Shown here: piece after piece, positions 51,364 to 59,987 of the stretch
Layout of the letters: every line of letters begins with the position of its first letter
How positions within the stretch are numbered: the stretch's first letter is position 1
Assembly (NCBI GenBank): GCA_023435725.1
Contig: JAEYRD010000237.1
Span: 1-64,000, forward strand
DNA length: 64,000 nucleotides
Source: Pseudomonadota bacterium
GTDB taxonomy: Bacteria > Pseudomonadota > Alphaproteobacteria > Rhizobiales > Xanthobacteraceae
Direction of reading: 5' to 3'
Program-made: the position numbers and the translations under genes
The notes under the pieces: generated by a model
Told to the model about the DNA's origin: nothing
What the model saw: only the letters and a program-made list of their open reading frames with translations
Database searches by the model: none

Positions 51364-52977
51364 ATGACCGGCGACATTGCAGCCACCATCTCGAAAGCGC
51401 GCGAGCATTCCATCGGCGATCTTCTGCGCCGCTCGGCGGGCCGCGAGCCGAACAAGCTTGCGCTGAGCTGCGGCAATGTGAGCTGGACCTTTGCCGAGAT
51501 GGACGCGGTCTGTAACCGGCTCGGCCGCGGCCTGCTCGGCCTCGGCGTGAAGAAGGGCGACCGCATTGCCGTGCTCTCGCGCAATTCGCACGCCTTCGCT
51601 GCGCTACGCTTCGCCTTGGCACGGATCGGCGCGGTGCTGGTGCCGATCAATTTCATGCTCAATCCGGACGAGATCAATTTCATCCTGAACAGCTCCGGTG
51701 CAAAGCTGCTCGCGGCGGGCCCCGATTTCGTCGAGCCCGCGCGTGCGGCCAGCGCCAAGGATTGCGCGGTCGAGAAGATGATCTGGTTGCCGGGCGAGGA
51801 TCCCGCCACGGCGCCCGCGGGCCTCACCACTTTCGACGATCTCCTGGATGCCGACGGCTCCTTCCTCGAAGCCTCCGTCGACAGCCGCGATCTCGCGCAG
51901 ATCGTCTACACCAGCGGCACGGAGTCACTGCCCAAGGGCGCGATGCTGACCCATGAAGCTGTGATGTGGCAGTATGTCAGCTGCATCATCGACGGCGGCA
52001 TGAGCGTGGACGACAAGTTCCTGCACGCGCTGCCGCTCTATCATTGCGCTCAGCTCGATGTGTTCCTGGGGCCGCAAATCTATCTCGGCGCCTCCGGCGT
52101 CATCACGGGCAAGCCGACCGCCGACAACATCCTGGCGCTGATCCAGGCGCACAAGATCACGTCATTCTTTGCGCCGCCGACGATCTGGATCGCGATGCTG
52201 CGCTCGCCGAATTTCGACAAGACCGACTTGTCGACCTTGCAGAAGGGCTATTACGGCGCCTCGATCATGCCGGTGGAGGTATTGCTCGAATTGCAGCGTC
52301 GCCTGCCCAACGTCAGGTTCTGGAATTTCTACGGCCAGACCGAGATCGCGCCGCTCGCGACCGTGCTGCGGCCCGAGGACCAGCTGCGCAAGGCCGGCTC
52401 GGCCGGCAAGCCTGTGCTCAATGTCGAGACGCGCGTGGTCAACACCTCGATGGAGGACGTCAAGGTCGGTGAGGTCGGCGAGATCGTGCACCGCTCGCCG
52501 CATCTGCTCTCCGGCTACTACAATGATCCCGAGAAGACCGCGGCGGCATTCTCCGGCGGCTGGTTTCACTCTGGCGATCTCGCCACCGTCGATGCCGAGG
52601 GCCACATCACCGTGGTCGATCGCGTCAAGGATATGATCAAGACCGGCGGCGAGAATGTTGCGAGCCGCGAGGTCGAGGAGATGGTCTATCGCATCCCCGC
52701 CGTCTCCGAGGTTGCCGTCGTCGGCCTGCCTGATCCGCGCTGGATCGAGGCGGTCACCGCGATCGTCGTGGTCAAGACCGGCGAGACGCTGGATGAGGAG
52801 GCCGTCGTCAAGCATTGCGCCGGCCAGATGGCGCATTTCAAGGTGCCGAAGCGCGTGATCTTCGTCGACAGCCTGCCGAAGAACCCGAGCGGCAAGCTGC
52901 TCAAGCGCGAGCTGCGCCAACGCTTCGTCGGCGGCGAGACGCTCGACAAGGCGATCCAGAAGAACTTCGGCACCTGA
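51364..52977 (+). CDS. Acyl-CoA synthetase / AMP-dependent ligase
   Basis: 537 aa after ACGGAGGGACAC. The AMP-binding motif is YTSGTESLPKGAML (about residue 182), NFYGQTEIAP lies near 320, the hinge GDLATVDAEGHITVVDRVKDMI near 405, and the C-terminal catalytic Lys in PKNPSGKLLKRELR. The class activates fatty or aromatic acids to CoA thioesters using ATP. Context with a GntR regulator, an orphan binding protein and an oxidoreductase suggests use of an imported acid. Confidence 0.92.
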   Translation: MTGDIAATISKAREHSIGDLLRRSAGREPNKLALSCGNVSWTFAEMDAVCNRLGRGLLGLGVKKGDRIAVLSRNSHAFAALRFALARIGAVLVPINFMLNPDEINFILNSSGAKLLAAGPDFVEPARAASAKDCAVEKMIWLPGEDPATAPAGLTTFDDLLDADGSFLEASVDSRDLAQIVYTSGTESLPKGAMLTHEAVMWQYVSCIIDGGMSVDDKFLHALPLYHCAQLDVFLGPQIYLGASGVITGKPTADNILALIQAHKITSFFAPPTIWIAMLRSPNFDKTDLSTLQKGYYGASIMPVEVLLELQRRLPNVRFWNFYGQTEIAPLATVLRPEDQLRKAGSAGKPVLNVETRVVNTSMEDVKVGEVGEIVHRSPHLLSGYYNDPEKTAAAFSGGWFHSGDLATVDAEGHITVVDRVKDMIKTGGENVASREVEEMVYRIPAVSEVAVVGLPDPRWIEAVTAIVVVKTGETLDEEAVVKHCAGQMAHFKVPKRVIFVDSLPKNPSGKLLKRELRQRFVGGETLDKAIQKNFGT

Positions 52978-52992
52978 GACGGGGCGATCGCC

Positions 52993-54000
52993 ATGAAAGC
53001 CTGGCAGGTCGCGCGTGACTGGTCGATCGATGGGATGGAGCTCGCCGATCTGCCGGAGCCCACGCCCGGCCCCGGCCAGATCACGGTGCGGATGCGGGCG
53101 GCTTCGCTGAACTACCGTGACCTGCTCACGGTGCAGGGCAAGGGCGGCGTCTCCAGACTGCCGCTGATCCCGTTCTCGGATGGAGCAGGCGAGGTGATCG
53201 CCGTCGGCGACGGCGTTACCCGCGTCGTGGTCGGTGATCGCGTCTGTCCGATGTTCTTCCAGTCCTGGATCGACGGGAGGGTATCGGCGACCAGCCGCCG
53301 CTATGCGCTTGGCGGCATGCGGCCGGGCGTGTTGCAGGAGGTCATGCTGCTCGACGCAGAGGGCGTCAGCCACATTCCCTCGCATCTGTCGTACCAGGAA
53401 GCGGCGACGCTGCCTTGCGCCGGCCTCACGGCATGGCGTGCGCTGTTCGAGGAGGCCAGGGTTCAGCCCGGCGACACCGTGCTGGTGCAGGGCACCGGCG
53501 GCGTGTCGATCTTCGCGCTGCAATTCGCAAAACTCGCCGGCGCGAGCGTGATCGTAACGTCGTCGAGCGACGACAAGCTCGAGCGCACCAGGGCGCTCGG
53601 CGCCGATCATACCATCAACTATCGTTCGGTGCCGGAGTGGGGCAAGGCTGCGGCGGAGTGGGCCGGCGGCGGCATTGACCACGTCGTCGAGGTCGGCGGC
53701 AAGGACACCTTTGCGCAATCGCTCGAGGCGGCGCGGGTCGGTGGCACGATCCTGGTGATCGGAGTGCTAACCGGCTTCTCGCAGCAGATCGCGATTCCGA
53801 GCCTGTTTTCCAAGAATCTGCATGTCATCGGCCTCTCGGTCGGCAGCCGCCGCATGTTCGAGGGCATGGCGGCCGCGATCGGCCGCAACGGCATGAAGCC
53901 GGTGATCGATCGCGTGTTCGGCTTCGACGCGGTGCCCGACGCGCTGCGGCTGATGCAGCAGGGCGGCCACTTCGGCAAGATCGTGGTGGAGTTTCCGTAA
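52993..54000 (+). CDS. NAD(P)-dependent alcohol dehydrogenase / quinone oxidoreductase (MDR family)
   Basis: 335 aa. GroES-like domain (ASLNYRDLLTVQGKGG), then the Rossmann domain with VQGTGGVSIFALQFAKLAGA (about residue 167). Most zinc ligands are lacking, which places it in the zinc-free quinone-oxidoreductase branch. It starts 15 bp after the acyl-CoA ligase stop, so it is in the same operon. It may reduce or oxidise the acyl-CoA ligase's substrate family. The type A repeat follows and probably ends the transcript. Confidence 0.88.
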   Translation: MKAWQVARDWSIDGMELADLPEPTPGPGQITVRMRAASLNYRDLLTVQGKGGVSRLPLIPFSDGAGEVIAVGDGVTRVVVGDRVCPMFFQSWIDGRVSATSRRYALGGMRPGVLQEVMLLDAEGVSHIPSHLSYQEAATLPCAGLTAWRALFEEARVQPGDTVLVQGTGGVSIFALQFAKLAGASVIVTSSSDDKLERTRALGADHTINYRSVPEWGKAAAEWAGGGIDHVVEVGGKDTFAQSLEAARVGGTILVIGVLTGFSQQIAIPSLFSKNLHVIGLSVGSRRMFEGMAAAIGRNGMKPVIDRVFGFDAVPDALRLMQQGGHFGKIVVEFP

Positions 54001-54043
54001 GAGAGAGCGCGAGGTTAGTTCGTAGGCACCGTCCGTCCCACAT

Positions 54044-54129
54044 CGTCATTGCGAGCGCAGCGATGCAATCCAGAATACCTCCGCGGAGACAGTCTGGGTT
54101 GCTTCGTCGCTTCGCTCCTCGCAATGACG
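54044..54129. repeat. Palindromic repeat type A, copy 2 (86 bp)
   Basis: Same termini (CGTCATTGCGAGCG and CTCGCAATGACG), same length and the same internal TCTGG / TTGCTTCGTCGCTTCGCTC elements as the copy at 3941-4026. It lies between the convergent oxidoreductase and MFS transporter genes. Confidence 0.9.
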
Positions 54130-54133
54130 ATCT

Positions 54134-55333
54134 TCAATACTTCTTCACGTGCGCGCCGAACGCCAGCCACAGCGCCATTGACGCGAGTCCGAAGCCGCCA
54201 AGCAGCAAGAAGGTCGGGCCATATCCGATCCATTGTGCGACCCAGCCGCCGAGCGCGGGACTGAGGCTTGCGCCGACGCCTTGCACGGTGATGACGGCGC
54301 CTTGGCCGAGATTGATGCGGCCGGTGCCGTCGAGCGAGCGCGCGACCATGCCGGGGACCGCGACCGTCTGCAATCCCGTGCCGATGCCGTCGAGCACCTG
54401 CATCGGCACGACGCCCCACCACCCCGTGACGAAGAAGGCGAGCACGCCGCGGATGGGCAGGAACAGGAAGGACGCCATGATCACGGGCCAGTAGTTGCGC
54501 TTGCCGGCGATGTGCATGGCGATCAGGGAGGTCCCGACCATCACCCCCTGAGCGATCACCACGGTCGTGGCGACGAAACTCGGCCCGTTGGCCTGGCCCT
54601 CGGCCACCGTCGCAAGTCCGTAGAGCGGAACGATCGCAGCGTTGCCGAGATGGAACAGGGCGAGCGCCAGCGCCAGCACCAAAAGCGGCTTGTGCTTGAG
54701 GAGGACGGCCATGCCGTCCGGCGGAGCCTTGCTGTCGTCCTCCCTGCCGCCGCGAGCGGCGCGGTCGTCGATTGCCTTCGCGGGAATCATCAAGACACAG
54801 GCGATCGCGATGGCGCCGAACACAGCCGCAAGCACAAATACGGCGACATAGCCGAACTTGTATCCGAGATAGCCCGACAGCGCCGCGCCGACCATGTTGC
54901 CGGCGTGGTTGAAGGCCTGGTTGCGGCCGTTCAGCGCGTTGAAGCCCTTCTGCTTGGCGATGCCAAGCGTGATGCCCGTCACTGCCGGCACGATTGCGGC
55001 GCTCGCCAGCGATTGCGCGACTTGCGAGAACGTCACCGCCCAGAAATTTTGCGAGATCAGGATGATCGTGGACGCTGCGACCACGCAGATGCCGGGGATG
55101 ACGACCCACAGCCGCTTGTTGCGGCTGGCGTCGATGAAGCCGCCGATCGGCGTCGTGACCAGCATGCCCGCGATATTGCCGATCGTCATCGCGGTGCCGA
55201 TCAACCCGGTCGCCCAGCCGCGCTCCTGGAGGAATACGCCGACGAAGGGCCCGATGCCCGACTGCATGTCGGCCATGAAGAAGTTGACTGCGTACAGGGG
55301 CCAAAGGCGGGATGAGGAAGAGCGCGATGTCAT
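54134..55333 (-). CDS. MFS transporter
   Basis: 399 aa from the ATG at 55333 (MTSRSSSSRLWPLYAVNFFMADMQSG is the region, quoted in part). The frame stays open to 55480 but without similarity. Twelve membrane segments are expected; GGFIDASRNKRLWV is the loop 2-3 motif of the major facilitator family, and a long cytosolic loop (DDRAARGGREDDSKAPPDG) separates the two halves. Substrate is not evident; the family includes drug and sugar exporters. The ribosome site is weak, so the exact start is uncertain. Confidence 0.86.
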   Translation of the reverse strand: MTSRSSSSRLWPLYAVNFFMADMQSGIGPFVGVFLQERGWATGLIGTAMTIGNIAGMLVTTPIGGFIDASRNKRLWVVIPGICVVAASTIILISQNFWAVTFSQVAQSLASAAIVPAVTGITLGIAKQKGFNALNGRNQAFNHAGNMVGAALSGYLGYKFGYVAVFVLAAVFGAIAIACVLMIPAKAIDDRAARGGREDDSKAPPDGMAVLLKHKPLLVLALALALFHLGNAAIVPLYGLATVAEGQANGPSFVATTVVIAQGVMVGTSLIAMHIAGKRNYWPVIMASFLFLPIRGVLAFFVTGWWGVVPMQVLDGIGTGLQTVAVPGMVARSLDGTGRINLGQGAVITVQGVGASLSPALGGWVAQWIGYGPTFLLLGGFGLASMALWLAFGAHVKKY

Positions 55334-55517
55334 CGAGACGCTGAACGTGATGCTGCCGATCGGATATCGTCTCGTGCAAGCGGGGATGGCCGGTCGTTTG
55401 TGCCGGGACGGACCGGAATGTAACCTGCACCAACCGTCTTGGTTCCGACCGCACTTGCGATCGCAGGACTGCGGTGTCATTTCAGCTCTGGGACGTTCTT
55501 ATTCCGGAAAAACGGCT

Positions 55518-56321
55518 ATGCCTCTCTGGACCTGCGAAACCTGCGGCGCGCAATTCCCGGACAGCGGAAACCCGCCCGCATCATGTCTCATCTGCGAGGA
55601 CGAACGGCAGTTCGTGAACTGGAAGGGCCAGACCTTCCTGACACCGCAAACGCTCGCCGAACGTCACCGCGTGGTCTGGCGCGACGATCTCGGCCTGACC
55701 GGCGTCGCGCTCGAGCCGGCCTTTGCCATCGGCCAGCGCGCGCTGCTGGTCCCCGATGGCAAGGGATGCGTGATGTGGGATTGCATTCCGCAGGCGACAC
55801 CGGAAGCGATCACCTATGTGCGCTCGCTCGGCGGGTTGAAGGCGATCGCAATCTCGCATCCGCATTACTACGGCGCGCTCGCCGACTGGAGCGAGGCGTT
55901 CGGCGGCATTCCGGTCTATCTGCATGCGGACGACCGCCAATGGGTCACGCGGCCGCATCCATCGATCGTGCACTGGACCGGCGATCAGCACCGCATCTCC
56001 GATGATGTGCTGCTATTGCGTACCGGCGGTCATTTCGCGGGCGCAACCATGCTGCACGATGCGCGCGGTGCCGATGGCAAGGGCGCGCTGCTCACCGGCG
56101 ATATCGCACAGGTGACGATGGACCGCCGCTTCGTCAGCTTCATGTACTCCTATCCGAACTACATGCCGCTCAATGCCGCCGCGGTGCACCGGATCGCGGC
56201 TGCGGTCAAGCCGCTCGCCTTCGACCGCATCTATGGCGCCTGGTGGGGCCGTAACATCGCCGCAGGCGCCAAGGCCGCGTTCGCGAGGTCGGTGGCGCGA
56301 TACATCGCGGCCATCGCTTGA
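55518..56321 (+). CDS. MBL-fold protein with N-terminal zinc ribbon
   Basis: 267 aa from the ATG at 55518. Residues 1-30 hold a rubredoxin-like four-cysteine zinc ribbon (CETCGAQFPDSGNPPASCLIC). The MBL domain follows, with SHPHYYGALADW in place of the usual HxHxDH, so one or two metal ligands differ, and RTGGHFAGATMLH and TGDIAQ later. The protein is typical of an MBL subgroup with altered metal sites. Activity unknown. A lone gene, divergent from the MFS transporter. Confidence 0.8.
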   Translation: MPLWTCETCGAQFPDSGNPPASCLICEDERQFVNWKGQTFLTPQTLAERHRVVWRDDLGLTGVALEPAFAIGQRALLVPDGKGCVMWDCIPQATPEAITYVRSLGGLKAIAISHPHYYGALADWSEAFGGIPVYLHADDRQWVTRPHPSIVHWTGDQHRISDDVLLLRTGGHFAGATMLHDARGADGKGALLTGDIAQVTMDRRFVSFMYSYPNYMPLNAAAVHRIAAAVKPLAFDRIYGAWWGRNIAAGAKAAFARSVARYIAAIA

Positions 56322-56357
56322 GCCGGGCGAGGGCCAGAGTTCTCGTTGCCTTTGTCT

Positions 56358-56384
56358 AATAACTGTACCATAAGTACAGTTATT
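56358..56384. promoter_or_regulatory. Perfect AT-rich palindrome upstream of the MetX-like gene
   Basis: AATAACTGTAC (56358-56368) and GTACAGTTATT (56374-56384) are exact complements around CATAA. The element lies 97 bp before the start at 56482 and 36 bp after the MBL stop. It looks like an operator for an unlinked dimeric regulator, though a terminator role for the MBL gene cannot be excluded. Confidence 0.55.
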
Positions 56385-56481
56385 GATGCGACGCTACGAT
56401 GCATTTGCTTAGTCCGGCACGATCGATGCAACGTTGTTTCGGCGGTAGCAATCCGCGGCCGCGTGAACGGGAGTTGAGTCC

Positions 56482-57501
56482 ATGACGGCGCAGCGCGACT
56501 ACGAGATTTTCGAGGCGGGCGATGTCACGCTTCAGTCCGGCACTGTTTTCCCGTCGCTGAAGCTCGCCTACAAGGCCTATGGCACGCTGAGTCCGGGCAA
56601 AGATAACGTCATCCTCTATCCGACCTCGTTCAGCGCGCAACATTTCGACACCGAGTGGCTGATCGGGCCCGATGGCGTGCTCGACTCCACGCGCCACTTC
56701 ATCATCATTCCAAATCTGTTCGGCAATGGCCTGTCGTCCTCGCCGTCGAATTCCGGTGCCGCGCCGTTCCCGCAACTCACCTATCACGACGCCATCGCGG
56801 TCCAGCACCGGCTGCTGGCCGAACGCTTCGGCATCGCGAAGCTCGCGCTGGTCTATGGCTGGTCGATGGGCGGCATGCAGGCCTATCACTGGGCGGCGCT
56901 GCATCCCGAGATGGTCGAGCGTGCCGCGGTCGTCTGCGGCAGCGCGCGCTGTGCGCCCTACAACCATGTCTTTCTCGAAAGCGTGAGAGCCGCCCTGACC
57001 ACTGACCCGGCCTTCCGCGACGGCCGCTTCGTCGAGAAGCCCGCCGCCGGCTATCGCGCCATGGGGCGCGTCTATGCCGGCTGGGCGATGTCGCACGGCT
57101 TCTATCGCGACGAGCTCTGGCGCGAGGCGGGCTTCACCTCACTTGAGGACTATCTCGTCCGTGCATGGGACGCGACGTTCGCTCGGCGCGACGCCAACGA
57201 TCTCCTGGCTCAGATCGGCATCTGGCAGCGCGGCGACATCAGCCGGTGCACCGCATTCGGCGGCGATCTCGATCGCGCGCTCGCTGCGATCAAGGCCCAT
57301 TTGCTGCTAATGCCGGGTGCAACCGATCGCTATTTCGACGTCCGCGACAACGAGGACGAACTCGGCCGGCTCGTCAACGCAAGGTCGGCCGTGCTGCATC
57401 CGATCCCGTCACTGCATGGCCATCGCGCCGGCAATCCCGTCAACAATCCGCGTGACCAGGCTTTCCTCAAGGCCGAGATCGCAGAGCTTCTCAACAAGTA
57501 G
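56482..57501 (+). CDS. MetX-like alpha/beta-fold acyltransferase or hydrolase
   Basis: 339 aa. It begins like homoserine O-acetyltransferases (LQSGTVFPSLKLAYKAYGTL, then NVILYPTSFS) and has the nucleophile elbow GWSMGG with Ser128, and the catalytic His in LHGHRAG. It lacks the longer lid of true MetX and is commonly labelled alpha/beta fold hydrolase in rhizobia. GTGAACGGGAG lies before the start. It precedes the desaturase gene by 15 bp, so the two are co-transcribed; a lipid-related role is possible. Confidence 0.84.
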   Translation: MTAQRDYEIFEAGDVTLQSGTVFPSLKLAYKAYGTLSPGKDNVILYPTSFSAQHFDTEWLIGPDGVLDSTRHFIIIPNLFGNGLSSSPSNSGAAPFPQLTYHDAIAVQHRLLAERFGIAKLALVYGWSMGGMQAYHWAALHPEMVERAAVVCGSARCAPYNHVFLESVRAALTTDPAFRDGRFVEKPAAGYRAMGRVYAGWAMSHGFYRDELWREAGFTSLEDYLVRAWDATFARRDANDLLAQIGIWQRGDISRCTAFGGDLDRALAAIKAHLLLMPGATDRYFDVRDNEDELGRLVNARSAVLHPIPSLHGHRAGNPVNNPRDQAFLKAEIAELLNK

Positions 57502-57516
57502 GACAGGTCCAAGATC

Positions 57517-58473
57517 ATGAGCGACACAACCGTTTCAGAGCCTGGCCATCGTCTGAAGCCGCTGACGCCGGCCATGCTGCGCGAATTGTCGGTTCGCTCC
57601 GATCTCAAGGGCGCCGCGCGCAGCCTCGGCCACTACGCCATGATCGTGCTGCTCGGCGCGCTGATCTGGATGGTGGCCTCGCGCTTCGGCGTCCTCTGGG
57701 CGCTGCCGCTGATGGCGGTGCAAGGCTATTTGGTCGCTTTTCTGTTCATGGCGGTGCACGAGACCGCACACAAGACGGCCTTCAAGAGCCGTGGCCTCAA
57801 TCTTGCCGTCGGGTATCTCTCGGCCTTCATGATCGGATTGCCTTACGAATATTACTGCCTGTTTCACTGGGACCATCACCGCTACACCCAGAATCCCGAG
57901 AAGGACCCCGAGTTGATCGTCGGCGTGAAGCCGACATCCGACACGCAGCTCGCGATCGCCTATAGCGGCCTGCTCCAGGTCATCGGGCGTCTCAGGCTGA
58001 TGCTCGGCCATGCCATTACCGGCAAGGTCATTGTGCCGTGGATACCCGAGAACAAGCGCGCCACCATCGCGACCGAAGCGCGCGCCTATGTCGCGCTCTA
58101 TGCGCTGCTGCTCGTGCTGTCGCTGTGGTTCTCCTCGGCGCTGCTGCTCTGGGTCTGGATCGTCCCGCTTGTTATCGGGCAGTTCTTCCTGCGACCCTAT
58201 CTCTATGCCGAGCACACCGGCTGCGACCGGACCCGCAGCGCGTTCCAGAACACCCGCACCACCTACACCGGCGCGATCGTCAAATGGTTCGCCTGGAATA
58301 TGCCCTATCACGTCGAGCACCACGCCTATCCCTCGATCCCGTTTCACGCGCTGCCGCAGCTGAACGAGATCGTCGACGGCGAGATCGTCTATCGCGGCCG
58401 CGGCTACATCAGAACGACGCGCGAGACCTGGGCGTGGTTTCGCCGGCATCGGCAAAGCGGCGAGGCGAATTAG
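57517..58473 (+). CDS. Fatty acid desaturase family membrane di-iron enzyme
   Basis: 318 aa. Three histidine boxes are present: HETAH (H81, H85), HWDHH (H117, H120, H121) and HVEHH near residue 267. About four membrane segments surround them. The family inserts double bonds in acyl chains or hydroxylates related substrates using O2. It lies in a two-gene unit with the MetX-like protein and ends at a strong terminator. Confidence 0.9.
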   Translation: MSDTTVSEPGHRLKPLTPAMLRELSVRSDLKGAARSLGHYAMIVLLGALIWMVASRFGVLWALPLMAVQGYLVAFLFMAVHETAHKTAFKSRGLNLAVGYLSAFMIGLPYEYYCLFHWDHHRYTQNPEKDPELIVGVKPTSDTQLAIAYSGLLQVIGRLRLMLGHAITGKVIVPWIPENKRATIATEARAYVALYALLLVLSLWFSSALLLWVWIVPLVIGQFFLRPYLYAEHTGCDRTRSAFQNTRTTYTGAIVKWFAWNMPYHVEHHAYPSIPFHALPQLNEIVDGEIVYRGRGYIRTTRETWAWFRRHRQSGEAN

Positions 58474-58484
58474 GGTTCAGCACG

Positions 58485-58517
58485 CAAAGCCCCGATCGCG
58501 GCGCGACCGGGGCTTTG
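58485..58517. terminator. Bidirectional terminator after the desaturase gene
   Basis: CAAAGCCCCG (58485-58494) and CGGGGCTTTG (58508-58517) form a perfect 10-bp stem across ATCGCGGCGCGAC, with a short A/T pair at both ends. It lies between two convergent genes. Confidence 0.8.
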
Positions 58518-58547
58518 TCATGAACGATCGATTTTGGGCGCGAGATA

Positions 58548-58781
58548 TCAGTAGACCGAGTACGCGCAGACATTCACGACGCGGACACGCAGGCCGTGGC
58601 GGGTGCGAACGACGCGCTCCTGGTAGCAGTTGTTGACGCCGGTGTTGACGTAGATGCCGCCAAAGCCCCAGCCGGGACCCCAGTGATGGTGGAAGCCGTG
58701 AGCCGAAGCGGCGGTGGGCGCGAGAGCGGCAGCACCGAGCGAGCCGGCAGCGATCAGACCAAGTGCAAGCTTACGAAACAT
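58548..58781 (-). CDS. Small secreted glycine/histidine-rich protein
   Basis: 77 aa from the ATG at 58781, 7 bp after GGAG; the ATG at 58787 lies too near that site. Signal peptide MFRKLALGLIAAGSLGAAAL with cleavage after ASA. The mature part contains HGFHHHWGPGWGFGG and two cysteines (NNCYQE, VNVCAY). Such small proteins are common in Bradyrhizobium and may bind metals or sit in the envelope. Function unknown. Confidence 0.75.
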   Translation of the reverse strand: MFRKLALGLIAAGSLGAAALAPTAASAHGFHHHWGPGWGFGGIYVNTGVNNCYQERVVRTRHGLRVRVVNVCAYSVY

Positions 58782-58919
58782 CTTCATTCTCCAGTGTGGC
58801 GCAAAGGCCGTTGTTGTGTCCCTGCATCTCGGTCGGGTCGAAACGCGGATGCGTTCACACGGCGGGAGGAGAATCGTGTTTCAGGATTGTTTCGCCGGCT
58901 GCGGCCGGATGCGCCGTCG

Positions 58920-59900
58920 TCAGGTTTTCCGCGTCGCGCGATAGCGCGTGGCCATCGCCTGCGTCAGCTCCGCCATCGTCTCGCGGAGATCGGCGGGCTC
59001 CAGCACTTCGGCTTCGGGGCCGAACCGCAACAATTCGGCGGCGGCATGCCACGAGGTCTTGCCGGTCGGCACCCTGGCGATGCGCCAGCCGTCCGCATCG
59101 GCGCTGTCTTCGATCTGTGTGCGCGCCCTGACGTAAGGCTGGCTCAGCGCGTCGAGCAGCTTGACGCCGAACGGCGAGAGCCGGACGATCGCGATGTTGG
59201 GATGCATCTCGGCCTCGAGGCGCAGCGTCGCGGCCTGCCAATAGGCGGCGAGATCGAAATCGGCGGGTCGATCGAAGCGATCGTCGAGCGCCGTGCAGTC
59301 CAGCACGCGCGCGACGCGATAGGTGCGCACGCTATCGTCGACCTGGCCCGCGAGATACCAGCTGCCGCCCTTCAGCACGAGGCCGAGCGGCGCGACGCGG
59401 CGTTGTTTCTCCGCGCGCCAGCTCCGGTAGCGGATCTTGATCAGGGTCCCGCGTAAAGTCGCAGCGGCGATACTGCGCAGATGTTTCGGCTCTTCCGCCT
59501 CGCCGAACCAGCCCGGGGCGTCCAGGTGGAAGCGCTCCTGCATCCGGCCGGCATCCTCGCGCAAATTAGCTGGCAGCGCCGCCATCAGCTTGTTCTGAGC
59601 GGCGATCATCGCGGCATCCAGCCCGAGCGCCGCGGCCGGGCCCGGCAACCCCGCGAGGAACAGCGCTTCCGCCTCGCCCTGCGACAAGCCGTTCAGGCGG
59701 ACGCGATAACCGTCGAGCAGTCGATAGCCGCCCTCAGCACCGCGATCGGCGTAAACAGGAACGCCGGACGCCGCGAGCGCGTCGATGTCGCGATAAATGG
59801 TGCGCACCGAGACCTCGCAGGCTTTTGCGAGTTCGGGCGCGGTAACCTGCCTCCTGGCCTGGAGGGTGGTGAGGATCGACAGCATCCGGCTCGCGCGCAT
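58920..59900 (-). CDS. YafY-type regulator (HTH + WYL domain)
   Basis: 326 aa. The DeoR-like HTH is RMLSILTTLQARRQVTAPELA, then VSVRTIYRDIDALAASGVPV. The WYL domain (about 145-220) includes RVAPLGLVLKGGSWYLAGQVD, and the WCX extension follows. WYL domains are thought to sense nucleic-acid or nucleotide ligands. It diverges from a GST gene across an 87-bp gap with a 13-bp-arm palindrome, the likely operator. Confidence 0.9.
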   Translation of the reverse strand: MRASRMLSILTTLQARRQVTAPELAKACEVSVRTIYRDIDALAASGVPVYADRGAEGGYRLLDGYRVRLNGLSQGEAEALFLAGLPGPAAALGLDAAMIAAQNKLMAALPANLREDAGRMQERFHLDAPGWFGEAEEPKHLRSIAAATLRGTLIKIRYRSWRAEKQRRVAPLGLVLKGGSWYLAGQVDDSVRTYRVARVLDCTALDDRFDRPADFDLAAYWQAATLRLEAEMHPNIAIVRLSPFGVKLLDALSQPYVRARTQIEDSADADGWRIARVPTGKTSWHAAAELLRFGPEAEVLEPADLRETMAELTQAMATRYRATRKT

Positions 59901-59910
59901 GATGCCTTAA

Positions 59911-59941
59911 ACCATACCTGACACAGGATGTCAGGTATGGT
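59911..59941. promoter_or_regulatory. Operator of the WYL regulator
   Basis: ACCATACCTGACA (59911-59923) and TGTCAGGTATGGT (59929-59941) are exact complements around CAGGA. The TGACA-N5-TGTCA core sits between the divergent WYL regulator and GST genes, 11 bp from the regulator start. Confidence 0.75.
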
Positions 59942-59987
59942 CCGCTACAAGATGCGCCATCGCCAGCCGGCTTGAGGGGAGACTGCC

